A stretch of DNA of 64,000 bases from Rutidosis leptorrhynchoides (GCF_046630445.1 NC_092336.1:505935001-505999000), one strand, 5' to 3'; shown: positions 34,173-45,865, numbered from the stretch's first letter. The notes: a model not told the origin generated them from the sequence alone. A program made the numbers and translations.

Positions 34173-36040
34173 TGATGTGCGTAGAGGTGTATACAAAATA
34201 GTTATATTTTTACAAGGAAATACTATTAAATACGATACAATTTTACACAAGATATTTATTTATTTATAGAATGGATATACCTAAACCTTGCTACAACACT
34301 TATAGGCAGTGTACCTAATCGTACAGTACTGTAGTTTTTAGTAAGTCTGGTTCGTCCACAGGGAACTCGCCAAGTTTAACGCTATATTTTTAAAAACTAT
34401 ATTTGTAAATAAATATATAAGTAGTATTATTATTATAAAAGGGGGTTTTTTACCGTTTAATGACTGGTTTGTCGATTTTAAAACTTTAGTCACAGTTAAA
34501 ACCTAATGTAAAAAAAATTAAAAATAAATATAACTTAATTTAAAGCGTAAAGTAAATAACGATAATGAAATTGTGATAAATAAAAGTGCAATAAAATAAA
34601 ATTGCGATAATTAAAATTGCAATTAAATAAAATGACAGTAAATAAAATGCGATAATTAAAAGTGCAATTAAATATGAAATAAAGGAATTATGCTTATTTA
34701 AACTTCCGTAATCATGATGTTTGACGTGTTGATTTTAGTTTATTCCCATGGGTTAATTGTCCTTTGTCCTGGATTATTCAATATGTCCGTCTGGTTTTTG
34801 TCCATAACAGTCCATCAGTCATAAATATAAAGTGCGAGTGTCCTCGTCAAATTATCCTTATATCCGAAGTCAAATATTCCAACTAATTGGGGACTTAAAC
34901 TATAATTACACCAAGTGACCTTGTATATAATTCACCCCTGTTTTAATAAGTCCATTGACTATTAATCCATTCCCGTGTCCAGTTAAATAAACGATTATTA
35001 GTACTTATAAATATCCCGCCCATCGTATCCGATCGAGTGTATATGGTTATTTATAGGTACGTCCAATTGTAAATCTTTATATTAAATTAACAAACTATCA
35101 TTTAATTAAACAAATATAAAGTCCATTAATAGCCCATAGTCTAATTTTCACAAGTGTCGTTCTTTTGTCCAAATCCCAATTATGGTACAGAGCCCAATTA
35201 CCCAATTTTAATATTTAGCCCCACATCACGATTACTTCGGCTTAAATTAGCATAATAATAACTTAGCTACTAGACATTAATTTAAAAAGGTTGAACATAA
35301 CTTTCAATGATTAAAATAGCGTAGCGTTACACGGACAGAATTTCGACTTACACCCTTACAACATTCGCTAACATACCCTTATTATTAGAATTTAAAATTA
35401 AAATTAAAATTATAATATAAATATATATATATATACGTTGAGATAGAGAGAATGAATTAGAAAAGGTGTCCGAATTCAGCAAAATGCGTTGCCTTTTATA
35501 GGCCCCATCTGGATACTGTGCACTCCACGAGTGCGGTTTTTCTTGCCTTCGAAGCTCCGCGAGTGCGGAGCTGTGGATTCCAGCTCACACTTTGGATCCT
35601 AGCTTTTCCAACGGTTTTTAAAATATAAATATAATATATATATAATTTTAAGAATTATTTATATATTATATTATATTTATTTGCATAGTTGACTTGTAAT
35701 TTTCGGCCCGTTGCGTCGTGCGTTGAAAGTTGACTTAGGTCCCAGTTCCGGATTTTCGAACGTCCTTGTGTACTATTTAATATCTTGTACTTTGCATTTT
35801 GCGTCTTGTACTCTTGGAATTTTGAGACGTTTCTCATCAATAATTTGAACCACTTTGATTGTACTTTGTACTTTTTAGCTTTTTGGTCGTTTGCGTCTTC
35901 AAATCGTCGAATCTGTCTTTTGTCTTCACCTTTTATTATTTAAACGAATATTACTTGTAAATAGAACAATTGCAACTAAAAGCATGTCTTTCTTGAGGGA
36001 TAATGCTATGAAATATATGTTCGTTTTTAGCATATTATCA
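34173..36040 (-). mobile_element. Athila solo LTR B with ATAGC target duplication
   Basis: 1.87 kb, flanked by ATAGC at 34168-34172 and 36041-36045. Same insertion site as solo LTR A, hence a copy. The promoter module at 35494-35568 has one motif changed to CCACGAGTGCGG. Confidence 0.9.
35494..35568 (-). promoter_or_regulatory. Solo LTR B promoter module
   Basis: TATAAAA (35500-35494, minus) with paired motifs centred at 35530.5 and 35562.5, 32 bp apart. The motif nearer the TATA box has lost one CG. Confidence 0.5.
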
Positions 36041-36519
36041 ATAGCTTATGGTATGATATACTCCGTGGTACATTATCATAAATTTCAATTAATTGAATTC
36101 TTTGTGTCATACATTCGTAGTAATTGAATTCTTTGTGCCATACAATCGTAGTAAGAACAATGAAGAACGGAGTTATTTTGATTTAAATATAGAACAAATT
36201 TTATTGAAATTTAACCTTTTTATTAATTTTTCATAAAAAGCACTCGTAACATAATTTTATTTAAATTATTCAAAAGATTGTTTTGTGAAATATTAATAAA
36301 AAGAGGAATGTCGTTACTTTAAGTTAGAACTCTGTCAAAAAAAATAACGATATTACATTTTTTGATTCACATTTGATAAGATTAACGATACAACACTATT
36401 TGATTAATTACTCAAATCGAATAAGTCAGTAAATTATATGAAAGTATGGAACTTACCTTTGTATTTTCGATTAACGGAGCGGATAGAACCAATCCTAAAA
36501 CCGCCACAATAATCACAAA

Positions 36520-36830
36520 CACTACAGGAAATATCACCTCTAGTGGCGCTAAAATAGCGCCACTTTTGGGTATGAAAGCGCCACAAAAGAGTTGACGGGG
36601 TTTTTCTCGATCACTTTGTTTATTTAAATCTAAAATAAAATCAGTAAATCAAATGTGCAACAATAGACAATGTTTGACCAAAACTAAGCGAGCGTTGAAA
36701 ATTTTGTCGTTTAGCAACCCTTTAGCGGCGCATATGGAGCGCCACAAAAAGTATGCACCAAACCATTAAACATTACAATGACGGTATTTAAACGGTCATA
36801 TAACATTACAAGAAATTAAACAAAACCGAA
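36520..36830 (+). mobile_element. CACTA terminus, block B copy
   Basis: CACTACAGG start and the GCGCTA/TAGCGC hairpin as in block A. About 24 bp of a subterminal repeat is deleted near 36655. Confidence 0.55.
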
Positions 36831-37888
36831 TTAAACAAGAAATGATGGGTTTTGTTCCCAAACATAAGCTTGTAGTCCATGCACTAGCTTGGGATTAGAC
36901 GCCCAAAGAAAGACTTCGAGTTTGATGTTACGAACGAGACTTAAACGACATGTGAACTTGCCTTTGAAAATAATGTCATTTCTAACGATCCAATTGGCCC
37001 AAATAGTTGCAGGCCTTATCATCTTCCAAAACTTGGACGCCTTGATCCCCATACTATAATACCAATCAAAAGAGACGATTGACCTTGGGATAACCCACCG
37101 AATGTTCCCCCAACGAAATAAGTCCGGCCAAATGCTTGACGACCATTTGCAATGAGTTGACAAATGATCGATAGTCTCTATTTCAAGTCTACACCAAATA
37201 GATAGAGTAGATTGGTTTGGTGGTAAAATGTGTCTAATTGCCAAAACATCTTTAACGGGGATGGTTTTTTTCATTGCGAGCCAATGAAAAATCATAATCT
37301 TGGATGGAACGTTATTAGCCCACATGACTTTAGGTCAAACAGGAGGAGTAACATTACACAATTGGACAAGAATACGAATAGCATCCGCTACCAAATAAGT
37401 TTCATTAGGACCTGCGACCCATATTACTTTATCATCTACAACATCATTAGTCGAGTAACGAGCAAAAAAGAGTACAATTCATGGGCATTAAAACTATTGT
37501 AAATGGACAGTGGGAGGTCCAAATGGAAATCGCACCCGATATGTGGCTGCCCAACATTAAAAGGGTATCGAAACCAGCTTACTGACTGGGATTTGCACGA
37601 GCATGGAAAAAATAAATAGGGAAACTCATCCTTCAAAATACGTCCATCGGCCCAAGGATCGTACCAAAATAAAATACTTTTTCCATTACCTAACTTCCAC
37701 GTCCAATTGTTGGGACCAACTATACCAAAGGCGGTATCGTTTTTGTGAAAATTAACCAAGTCTTTCCAAATCGAAGACAACATAGAGGTTTGTAACGAAG
37801 AGACATTATTCATAATCTTACCTCGAAAGGAAGAACCGAAGGAAGTGACAACAATAGACTTCCATAAACCTTGCTTGTTATCATTCAA
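36831..37888 (-). pseudogene. LINE ORF2 C-terminal region (zf-RVT-like)
   Basis: Two overlapping frames: 37436-37888 (SSIWKDLVNFHKND, GNGKSILFWYDPW, the conserved WxG..FWxDxW block of plant LINEs) and 36831-37325 (WANNVPSKIMIFHWLAM, then WCRLEIETIDHLSTHC, the zf-RVT block with one Cys missing). A frameshift separates them. The region follows RT in plant L1 elements and may bind nucleic acid. Confidence 0.85.
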
Positions 37889-38264
37889 ATGTGCCCATCA
37901 TTTAGCAAGCATTGCTAGATTTTTTAACCGAAGAGGACCCAAATCTTTAGGCAAATAAACTGAATCCCATTTAACCAAACACGATTTCTTTTTAAGGCAA
38001 TCACCACCCCAAAGAAAATTTCTTCTATACCTTTCAAGTTGTTTTATAATGGAGAACGATGCTTTGTAAATAGACATGTAATGTAGAGGAAGATTAGAGA
38101 TAACCGCATTGAGCATAACTAATCTACCTCCGAAAAAAAGAAAACAACATTTTCATCCGTCTAGTTTGCGTTTAAACTAGTCAATAATCAGGGCCCACAT
38201 TGACATTGTTTCTCTAGTAAGACCAATTGAAATCTCAAGATATTCCAAAGGAAAAGTACCCACC
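37889..38264 (-). pseudogene. LINE ORF2 region between RT and the C-terminal domain
   Basis: 37898-38116 encodes MLNAVISNLPLHYMSIYKAS and FLWGGDCLKKKSCLVKWDSV, both typical of plant L1 ORF2 after the RT. 38117-38264 is decayed and frameshifted. Confidence 0.8.
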
Positions 38265-38819
38265 TTACAATAAAATTGCTGAAAAGGCTATCATATCGTC
38301 CCTAGAGACGTGAATACCATACAAAATTGTTTTGATAGCATTCATTTGTAATCTGAAAAGTTGAAAAAATAAATGCAACACGTGTTTGATACGGTAAAGT
38401 TCATTAAGGTTCGGTTGAGCGAAAATAATGGTGTCATTGGCAAATTGAGAATGGTTGATTTGCAACTTTTGACCAATTTTACAACCTTCCAACGCTCAAT
38501 TTTCAAGATCATTGGAGAGAAGTTTGCTTAGCACTTCCGCCACAATAATGAACAAGAAGGAAGATAACGGGTCCCCTTGACGTAAACCACGCTTTATGAC
38601 ACCCTCTCGAGAAGGTGATCCATTGATGAGAATCGAGAAGTTTATGTTGGAAATGAAAGTTTTGATCCATGAGATGAATTTGGCCCCAAAACCCATATTG
38701 CATAAAACCTTGAGTAAGAAGTCATGTGAAAGACAATCATATGCTTCAGAGAAGTCGATATTTAATAGAAGAATGGGTTTTTTCCACTTTTTTGCCATAT
38801 GGATAACCTCACTAACAAC
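38265..38819 (-). pseudogene. LINE reverse transcriptase, 3' part
   Basis: The frame from the hAT junction (38819) reads VIHMAKKWKKPILLLNIDFSEAYD (first catalytic Asp region), GLRQGDPLSSFLFIIVAEVL, then, after a stop, QFANDTIIFAQ. The last motif is the FADD box with its first Asp changed to Asn (GAT to AAT), which should abolish polymerisation. Primes on nicked target DNA in active LINEs. Confidence 0.9.
38812..38819. repeat. hAT target-site duplication CTAACAAC, left
   Basis: Eight bases repeated at 52135-52142, the length typical of hAT elements. Confidence 0.85.
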
Positions 38820-38857
38820 CAGTGGCGAGTTTATTTGTATAGCTACGGGGTCACGGG
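38820..38857. mobile_element. Non-autonomous hAT element, left end
   Basis: Begins CAGTGGCGA, the inverted repeat of the TCGCCACTG end at 52126-52134. Interrupted after 38 bp by the LTR element; the last five bases (ACGGG) are that element's target duplication. Confidence 0.85.
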
Positions 38858-39173
38858 TGTCATGACCCGTCCTAATCCATAAGAATGAATACAATAACAT
38901 ATGATTACATCGCGAGGTATTTGACCTCTATATGATACATTTTACAAACATTGCATTCGTTTTAAAAGACAAACTTTCATTACATCGAAAGTTGACAGGC
39001 ATGGATACCATTTCATAATATCCATTTATAAATGATCTAATCTGTCATTTACTTAATCATAATCTTTACTAAACTCAATGACTTGAATGCAATGTCTTTT
39101 GAAATATGTCATGAATGACTCCAAGTAATATCTTTAAAATGAGCAAATGCACAGCGGAAAATTTCTTTAACAC

Positions 39174-39676
39174 CTGAGAATAAACATGCTTTAAAGTGTC
39201 AACCAAAAGGTTGGTGAGATCATTAGTTTATCATAAACGATCATTTTCATCATTTTAATAGACCACAAGATTTTCATTTCCATTTCTCATAAATGTACGT
39301 CCCATGCATAGAGACAAAAATCGTTCATATGGATTGAACACCTGGTAACCGACATTAACAAGATGCATATAAGAATATCCCCTATCATTCCGGGACATCC
39401 ATCGGACATGATAAAAACGAATTCGAAGTACTAAAGCATCCGGTACTTTGGATGGGGTTTGTTAGGCCCAATAGATCTATCTTTAGGATTCGCATCAATT
39501 AGTAGATCGGTTTACTAATTCTTAGGCTACCAAGCAAAAGGGGCATATTCGGCTTCGATCATTCAACCATATAATGTAGTTTCGATTACTTGTGTCTATT
39601 ACGTAAAACATTTATAAAAATTCGCATGTATTCTCAGCCCAAAAATATAAAGGGTAAAAAGGCAAATGAAGCTCAC
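39174..39676 (-). other. Candidate LTR leader intron, 3' LTR
   Basis: Minus strand GTGAGC donor (39676) and TTTATTCTCAG/G acceptor (39174), 503 bp; same spacing in the 5' LTR. Confidence 0.45.
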
Positions 39677-40149
39677 AATACTGTATTTCATAGTAAAAAT
39701 ACATATGACGTCGTTGAACAAGTGTAAGGTTGGTCTCGGATTCACGAACCTATATTAAGTATATATATTCATATAATGGTCAATATCTGTCTAGAAATTT
39801 AGGTCAAGTCATAGTGTATCACAATCCTAATGCTCGAGATTATCATGCAAACGTTAGCAAAAGTCATATAATCTAAAAATGATTTTTAGAATCTATTCAT
39901 GTATAATATATAACTTAAATATAGTTGTTTTATATATTTAAATATATTTATCAGATTTTATTAGAGTAAATAATACAAGTCCTTTATTAATAATAACAAT
40001 TTATATTAAAATTGAAATATGATAAAAATATACTTTTATATATCTTAAGCAATAAAATTTATAAAGTTCACTTAATATCATAAAAATATAGTGGCGTATG
40101 ATAAAAATATCTTTGTATCTCATATTCATTTGATAAAATAATATTGATA

Positions 40150-40657
40150 ATAATAATAGGTAAAGTTGTATTTATAATAATAATTATTATTATTTTTAAT
40201 AGTAATAATATAATAATAATAATAATATTTATATTTACTAATGATAATAATAATCTTGATAATAAATAATAATCTTTTGTAATAATACAAATGTTATAAT
40301 AATAATAATATTCGTGATAAAAATATTATATTCATGTTAACGATAATAACAATAAATAACAATGTTTATATGAGACTGATAATTTTATTCGAAATGATAA
40401 TTTTTAATAATAGTAATACTAAAATGATAATAATAATGATATTTTATAACAACAATGGTATTTATCAAAATGAAAATTTAAAAAAAAAATGATAGTTTTA
40501 ATATAGATGATGCTTTTAATAATAATAACGATAAAAATAATAACTTGATAGTTTTGATAAAAAATATTAATTATTTTAATAATATTATTAATAATAACAA
40601 TAATCATAATAATAATGATAATAATAATAATAATAATAATAATAATATTGATTATTA

Positions 40658-40735
<78 letters not shown>

Positions 40736-40790
40736 GACGATAACGATAATGATAATAATGATAACGATAACGATAATACTTTAAAATTAT
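40150..40790. repeat. TAA/ATA microsatellite-rich tract
   Basis: Interrupted TAA repeats, with a pure stretch at 40640-40735. The matching tract in the 5' LTR is 48960-49570. Confidence 0.95.
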
Positions 40791-41261
40791 AGATAATTCA
40801 ATTGACGATATCTTTTAATCCGTTCATCAAAACCATATGATATCTAAATGAAAAGTTTATAGTTTTTCGCCAGCTTTCCAACGACATGCATATCATATAC
40901 CTTATCTTAATCGCATATCTAATTAACTCATGATCTAACATAAAGTATTTAACGACAATAATAAGCATACAAGCATGCATAATCCTAAATACTCGAGCAC
41001 TAGTCAGGGATACACTATTAATATATAAAAGTTAAGTTATGAGTGCTCACGTATCAATATTGAGATTCAATATTGCAGGAAAGTACGTAGACGCGACGAA
41101 GATGATAAACACTAGATTGACCTCGCGAGCATAACCCATGAACATTACCCATAACCTCCATAGCTATAACCCATAGTTTCCTTAGCTCTATCCCGCTTAT
41201 AAACTAGTTTTTGAAATAACTCGCTCATAACTCCGTCGTAGTATTTTATGTATAAATAATA

Positions 41262-41271
41262 ATACTAATAC

Positions 41272-41345
<74 letters not shown>

Positions 41346-41375
41346 TTAATATTAATATTAATAATAATATTAATC

Positions 41376-41463
<88 letters not shown>
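41262..41463. repeat. TAA microsatellite
   Basis: About 200 bp of nearly pure TAA repeat; about 95 bp in the 5' LTR (50050-50145). Confidence 0.95.
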
Positions 41464-41466
<3 letters not shown>

Positions 41467-41543
41467 TGATATAAATATATATGGAGAGTGCAGAGATAGA
41501 TAGATGGAAATGGAATGAAGAACGAATACCAGAAATCGAACGT

Positions 41544-41620
41544 TTTAAAGAAATTTTGTCCACCTACCCCCCTCATGCGATCGCATGAGTTTGTGAGGGG
41601 ACCCTCATGTGATCGCATGA
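41544..41620 (-). promoter_or_regulatory. Promoter module, 3' LTR: paired GCGATCGC palindromes
   Basis: Centres 41612.5 and 41580.5, 32 bp apart, the inner one inside CTCATGCGATCGCATGAG. A TTTAAA TATA-like sequence lies about 31 bp further downstream (41549-41544, minus). Confidence 0.55.
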
Positions 41621-41995
41621 TATCCAATTTCAGCTCACAATATGACTGCCGACACTTTCATTTCTCATATGATTAATATAAATAATATTATTTAATATAT
41701 AATATATTAAATCTTTAGAATTAATTAAATATTATATTATATTCTCGTGCATAGTTGATTTATAATTTTAGCACCGATGAATAGTACGTTGACTCTCAAC
41801 TTATGTGCCGGTTTCAATTTTTCGAACGCCCTTTCGTACGCTTAGAAAACTTGTACTTTACGTTTCGCGACATGTACCTTTATCAATAATTAGACTCAAA
41901 TCAATGAAAAACTATCCCACTCAAAGTGTAACTTATTCATTTGAGTGTTTTGATCATTTACTTCTATAAATCGACGTCTCGTTATATATACATAA

Positions 41996-42108
<113 letters not shown>

Positions 42109-43262
42109 TATTATAAAACGTTTTATAACTAATTTAATATTAAATCTTATTATATTGAAAAATATATATCTATATTTTCATTTCGAAATATAAATTGGAA
42201 ATATTTATAGTTTTTCAAAACTACATATATTTCAAAGTTTATTATATAATTTAAAATCGTTTCAAAATTATTATTTAGTAATACTCGTATCTTTTTGAAA
42301 CAATAAAAAAATACATTTACAACTTATAATACAAGCTTTAGTTAAGTTCTTTAAAATTCATAAACAAGTTATCTTATAAAGTGTTTTAATAAAAAAAATT
42401 CTTTTTAAACTGAAAATGTTTTGTACGTTTGAAACTATATATGATAATTTTGTTTTCCAAAACTAAATATATATGAGAATCATTTTAAAAGGTTAAAATT
42501 ATGGAATTCGTTATGTCATACAACGTTTTAGAAAAGTAAAATTATATGTACTCGTAATAGGTTTCAAGTTTTTGAATTACCATTTGTTGATGAAACGTGA
42601 GATAAAGTCCAAAGGTTAATTGAGCGTATAAATCATCTTAATGTAAAACGTTGATTACTTAACTTGCCACTATCCGACATCTAAGTTATCTACATTCTAC
42701 ATTCTTACTTTCACATTAAATAAGATGAAAGTTAAAATAGTTATCTTGACAAATTTACGAGGAAAAAATTGTAAAGCATGAATTTGAAATCAAACAGGAA
42801 TCTCCACTAACATTTGTCCAATTCTCATTATCTGACACGTTGTTCTCAATTGTAAATTACGTTACCATTTATTCCGAATATCATTAAAAAGAAACGATTT
42901 CTCAAATCAACATGGGCCTCATAACAGAGACTTATAACAATAACATGATCCATAAGGGACTTTTTAATTATCTTTTATTCTCATCGATAAATAATAAACT
43001 TATATTGAAAAAAAATACGTTCATGTAATGTATTGTATATCTAATACTTTGTTAACGTTTTCAATTAATAAGTATATATTATATATACATATCTATATAC
43101 ACATAAATGTTCGTGAATCGTTGAGCATAGTCAAAGGGTAATTGATTACATGAATATAGATTTCAAAACTTTCGAGACTCAGCATTGCAGATTTTGCTTA
43201 TCATGTCGAAAACATATAAAGATTAAAGTTTAAATTTGATCGGAAATTTCCGGGTCATCATA

Positions 43263-43300
43263 GTACCTACCCGTTAAAGAAATTTCGTCCCGAAATTTGA
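43263..43300 (-). other. Polypurine-tract region
   Basis: Minus strand CGGGACGAAATTTC then TTTAACGGGTAGGTAC directly before the 3' LTR, matching the Tekay-like element at 9525-9552. Confidence 0.75.
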
Positions 43301-43615
43301 TCGAGGTCGTCATGGCTAACTATAAAAATGTTTTCATGACGAATGTGAGTTGATGAATAAAGTTTTATCATCATTGAGTAATATAGATACAACAATTTGA
43401 TTACGCAAAGAGTATAAGTGAAGCTATCGCAAGAGAGTGAAATGAGTAAATGTATATTCGTTTCAACCGATGACGTAGTTATGACTGATTTCCGGAATTC
43501 ATGGGATTTAAAGAAAATCTTTGAAATAAGATTTGGTTCTTTGACGATTAAGGAAATTAGGATCTTCTTTGATTAATGCAATAATCTGTTTCGATTTCTC
43601 TGTCAGATTTTTCAC

Positions 43616-43625
43616 TATAAATTTA
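43616..43625 (+). promoter_or_regulatory. TATA box for an antisense transcript (candidate)
   Basis: CACTATAAATTTA, 90 bases upstream of the ATG at 43706, with a pyrimidine-rich stretch between, like a plant 5' untranslated region. Opposite to the element's own direction. Confidence 0.35.
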
Positions 43626-43705
43626 CCCCCTTCGTTTTCTTATTTTTCACAACTCACACCTTCTATTCTTTCTCCCTTGATTCATACTTTAGAGCATTCA
43701 TCAAT

Positions 43706-43879
43706 ATGCTCCATCTCGTTCTGATCCTTGATATACTCCTAACCTTCATATCTATCATTCTTCTCTTTCATCTACCACCGGAGGATTTTATTTACTTCTA
43801 CTATTATCTTGGGGTTATAGTGTTATTAAATTTCCCGTATCTTTACGTTGCAATACGTATTGATATACACGATTTGTAA
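43706..43879 (+). CDS. Small antisense ORF with two hydrophobic segments (57 codons)
   Basis: Starts MLHLVLILDILLTFISIILL, a strong hydrophobic segment (residues 1-21), then a short polar loop (HLPPEDF) and a second hydrophobic segment (about 30-50: YYYLGVIVLLNFPYLYVAI), ending IDIHDL. Not recognised as a known family. It runs against the element, between the PABP fragment and the 3' LTR, with a TATA box 90 bp upstream. Extra antisense ORFs are known in some plant Ty3/gypsy elements, but whether this one is used is uncertain. Confidence 0.4.
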   Translation: MLHLVLILDILLTFISIILLFHLPPEDFIYFYYYLGVIVLLNFPYLYVAIRIDIHDL

Positions 43880-44589
43880 ATTGTGTGTTGTTGTCGGGAT
43901 TTATATCTTTCCTTATTCTTCGAAGTCTATGCTGCTATTTCCTATAATCATTGTCATCTATAGTTAATGTTCACTTCTATTTGCTGTGATTTATACTCTC
44001 ATTTCTTATTTCGGAGCTTAAATCTTTCGTTTTCCTCTTCTTGCGATTAAGCACCGCTTGTAATGGTCCAGAATCGCAGATATGAATTTCGGAATGAACA
44101 TAGTTAATGTTCTAAGAAGGAAATGGTAATGGCACGATATTGATTTGTCAAATTACTAGAATATCCAGAAAAATGGAACTATCAAGAAGATCTGTTCTTA
44201 ATATGTTTGGAGATTGGGTAGAATGTAAGAGTCGTGTAAATGGCACATGATGACGGTATGTTCTGTGAATCATCACGTTCCATTAGAAACTCAGCACGAC
44301 TTACTGTAATATAATCACGTTGATCAAGTGTCATTATGTTATGCTAACTCATGCTTCAGTTCCCAACACTACTTCAAAAACATTCATAATTTAAACTTGA
44401 AGGTTTCAAAATTTATAAAATAGTTTCTTTTATGATGTAACACAGATAGTGCGAAGAGATAAATAATTTTAGATAAGAATAATTATGGAAATATCTTCAG
44501 AAATATGGAGGATATTTATAATGAAAGATACGATGATATCTTAGAATTTCTAATATCAGAGGATGATGAAGAATATTTTCCGCAAGGGT
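43880..44589. other. Non-coding interior of the pol-less element
   Basis: No coding or clear repeat recognised on either strand. Confidence 0.5.
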
Positions 44590-44826
44590 TTAGAGTATGG
44601 AGCAAGGTATTCGTTAATGACTTTAACAGATATTAAATCATTTGGATTCTTTGAAGGCAGGTTCAGCCTTTGTGATTTGTCCACAGCCTTCTTCATACTT
44701 TGCTCAATCCATTTTTCAGTTCCAAAACTTCTCTTTTTCTGCGCTTTGCCAGCACACAATTCATTATCATCAAACTTTTTACTGTTAAGGTCGTTTATAG
44801 TTTTTGCTGCTTCATCGACATTTTGA
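44590..44826 (-). pseudogene. Captured host poly(A)-binding protein fragment
   Basis: About 78 open codons reading QNVDEAAKTINDLNSKKFDD, then GKAQKKRSFGTEKWIEQSMK and KAVDKSQRLNLPSKNPNDLI, SVKVINEYLAPYSK. This follows the order in plant PABP at the end of RRM3 (ENADDAAKAVEALNGKKFDD-like), the AQKK linker, and the start of RRM4 (EQSMKEAVDK, NLYVKNLDDS-like). PABP binds mRNA poly(A) tails in the cytoplasm. It lies in the same sense as the LTR element, with no stop but several altered RNP residues. Origin by transduction of host mRNA or DNA is inferred; identification is by recognition, not search. Confidence 0.75.
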
Positions 44827-45129
44827 GAACTAGTTCGCAGTTCAGGGTGTTTTTCAGAAACTTGACATTTGCAGTATGTAAGTCTTGGAGGCAGACGTTA
44901 TATGTATATATATATATAACTATTGGCGTAGAAAACCTAGAGAATTTAAAATACTGATTGCTAATTCCTGGTAATTGGTACGTCAGTTTTTGTTACAAGA
45001 TGCGGGTGAGTATACGGCCGGGTTTTAACGAACAAATATAATGGTTTTTCGGAGAAACCTAAGCCATTGAGTAATGAAGTTGTTGGTAACTTTACTGCTA
45101 ATGTGGTAGAATATGAATGGTTCTCCAGT

Positions 45130-45262
45130 AACGATGGCGAAAGGGCAACGTATCCATCGAGGTTATAATAAGACTAGTTCGACTGAAAAGTCGAAGTTGA
45201 CTTGCTGGAGCTGTGACAAAACTGGCTACATTGAAAAGGAATCGAAAAGTCATTTTAGCTAA
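45130..45262 (+). pseudogene. Copia-like gag zinc-knuckle remnant
   Basis: Plus-strand frame reading TMAKGQRIHRGYNK, then KLTCWSCDKTGYIEKESKSH to a stop. It resembles the CX2CX4HX4C knuckle of Ty1/copia gag (CWKCGKTGH-like), with His replaced by Tyr and the last Cys by Ser. Opposite in sense to the host element. Confidence 0.4.
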
Positions 45263-45690
45263 TAAATGTCAAAGGATCTGACACGGATACGTGTTAAACT
45301 ATGACTTTGGTTTCAAGAGTTTTTCAGGTACATAACTGTGGGTAACATGTGGTTGGATCATCATCTCAATTGCTCATTATTTGAAGTGTCTTCAGGAATT
45401 TCGAAGGGTTTGTACGCAGATTGTAATCGTTAATATACATATGATGTTCTAACACAGTTTTGAAGTCAAAGTATAGCTTTGAAAGATTTAGGAATCTAAG
45501 AGGGATGATACCGATTATATCTCGAATTGAACTCTGCGATTTCAAAATCAGAATATGTAATTAAATTTGAATGAGTATGGTTATTTTGATTTTTATGAAA
45601 GAATGTGTATTGTTGAGAAAATAGTGAGTATAGTTGATGATTGTTGAATCAGATTCGAAGAATGTAACATATTAATTGTGAATTTATATA
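45263..45690. other. Non-coding interior segment
   Basis: No gene or repeat recognised. Confidence 0.5.
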
Positions 45691-45694
45691 TCTC

Positions 45695-45727
45695 TCGGGT
45701 ATTACCTACCCGTTAAAAAAAAATTTC
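45695..45727 (-). other. Internal polypurine-like site
   Basis: Minus strand AAATTTTTTTTTTAACGGGTAGGTAA, close to the true site before the 3' LTR (TTTAACGGGTAGGTAC), followed by TACCCGAGAG rather than a full LTR start. Probably a relic 3' end inside the interior. Confidence 0.45.
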
Positions 45728-45772
45728 ACGATTAATATTTTTGTACAAAATAATTTTATCACAGTCTTTATG

Positions 45773-45778
<6 letters not shown>

Positions 45779-45849
<71 letters not shown>

Positions 45850-45865
45850 ATATATATATATATAT
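45779..45865. repeat. TA repeat with TGTATGTA interruptions
   Basis: Simple repeat in the interior of the pol-less element. Confidence 0.95.

Larger units (their letters stand above)
32887..37243. repeat. Duplicated block B (4.36 kb)
   Basis: Direct copy of block A (19657-24029) in the same orientation and order. Its right edge continues without a break into the rest of the LINE, so on this side B has the original context. Its gag fragment (32887-33080) carries the same two stops as A and is cut off on the left. Confidence 0.9.
36831..38819 (-). mobile_element. LINE (L1-type), 3' half
   Basis: Minus-strand non-LTR retrotransposon, continued at 52135-55532 beyond a hAT and an LTR element. 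This half holds the end of RT and the C-terminal domain of ORF2 in several frames. It ends near 36844 with a stop and an unclear 3' end next to CACTA sequence; no poly-A tail is evident. Confidence 0.9.

Noticed and set aside
20925-36040. Solo LTRs A and B as the two LTRs of one Athila element with interior 22804-34172
   Set aside because: Each LTR has its own ATAGC on both sides and no primer site or polypurine tract beside it; MITE, LINE and CACTA sequence lies between.
19657-37243. Blocks A and B as a pair of 4.4 kb LTRs
   Set aside because: They do not begin and end like LTRs, contain unrelated elements, and the LINE frame continues past B while a gag frame continues left of A.
41246-41627. 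Ile- or Tyr-rich frames
   Set aside because: Translations of the TAA microsatellite.
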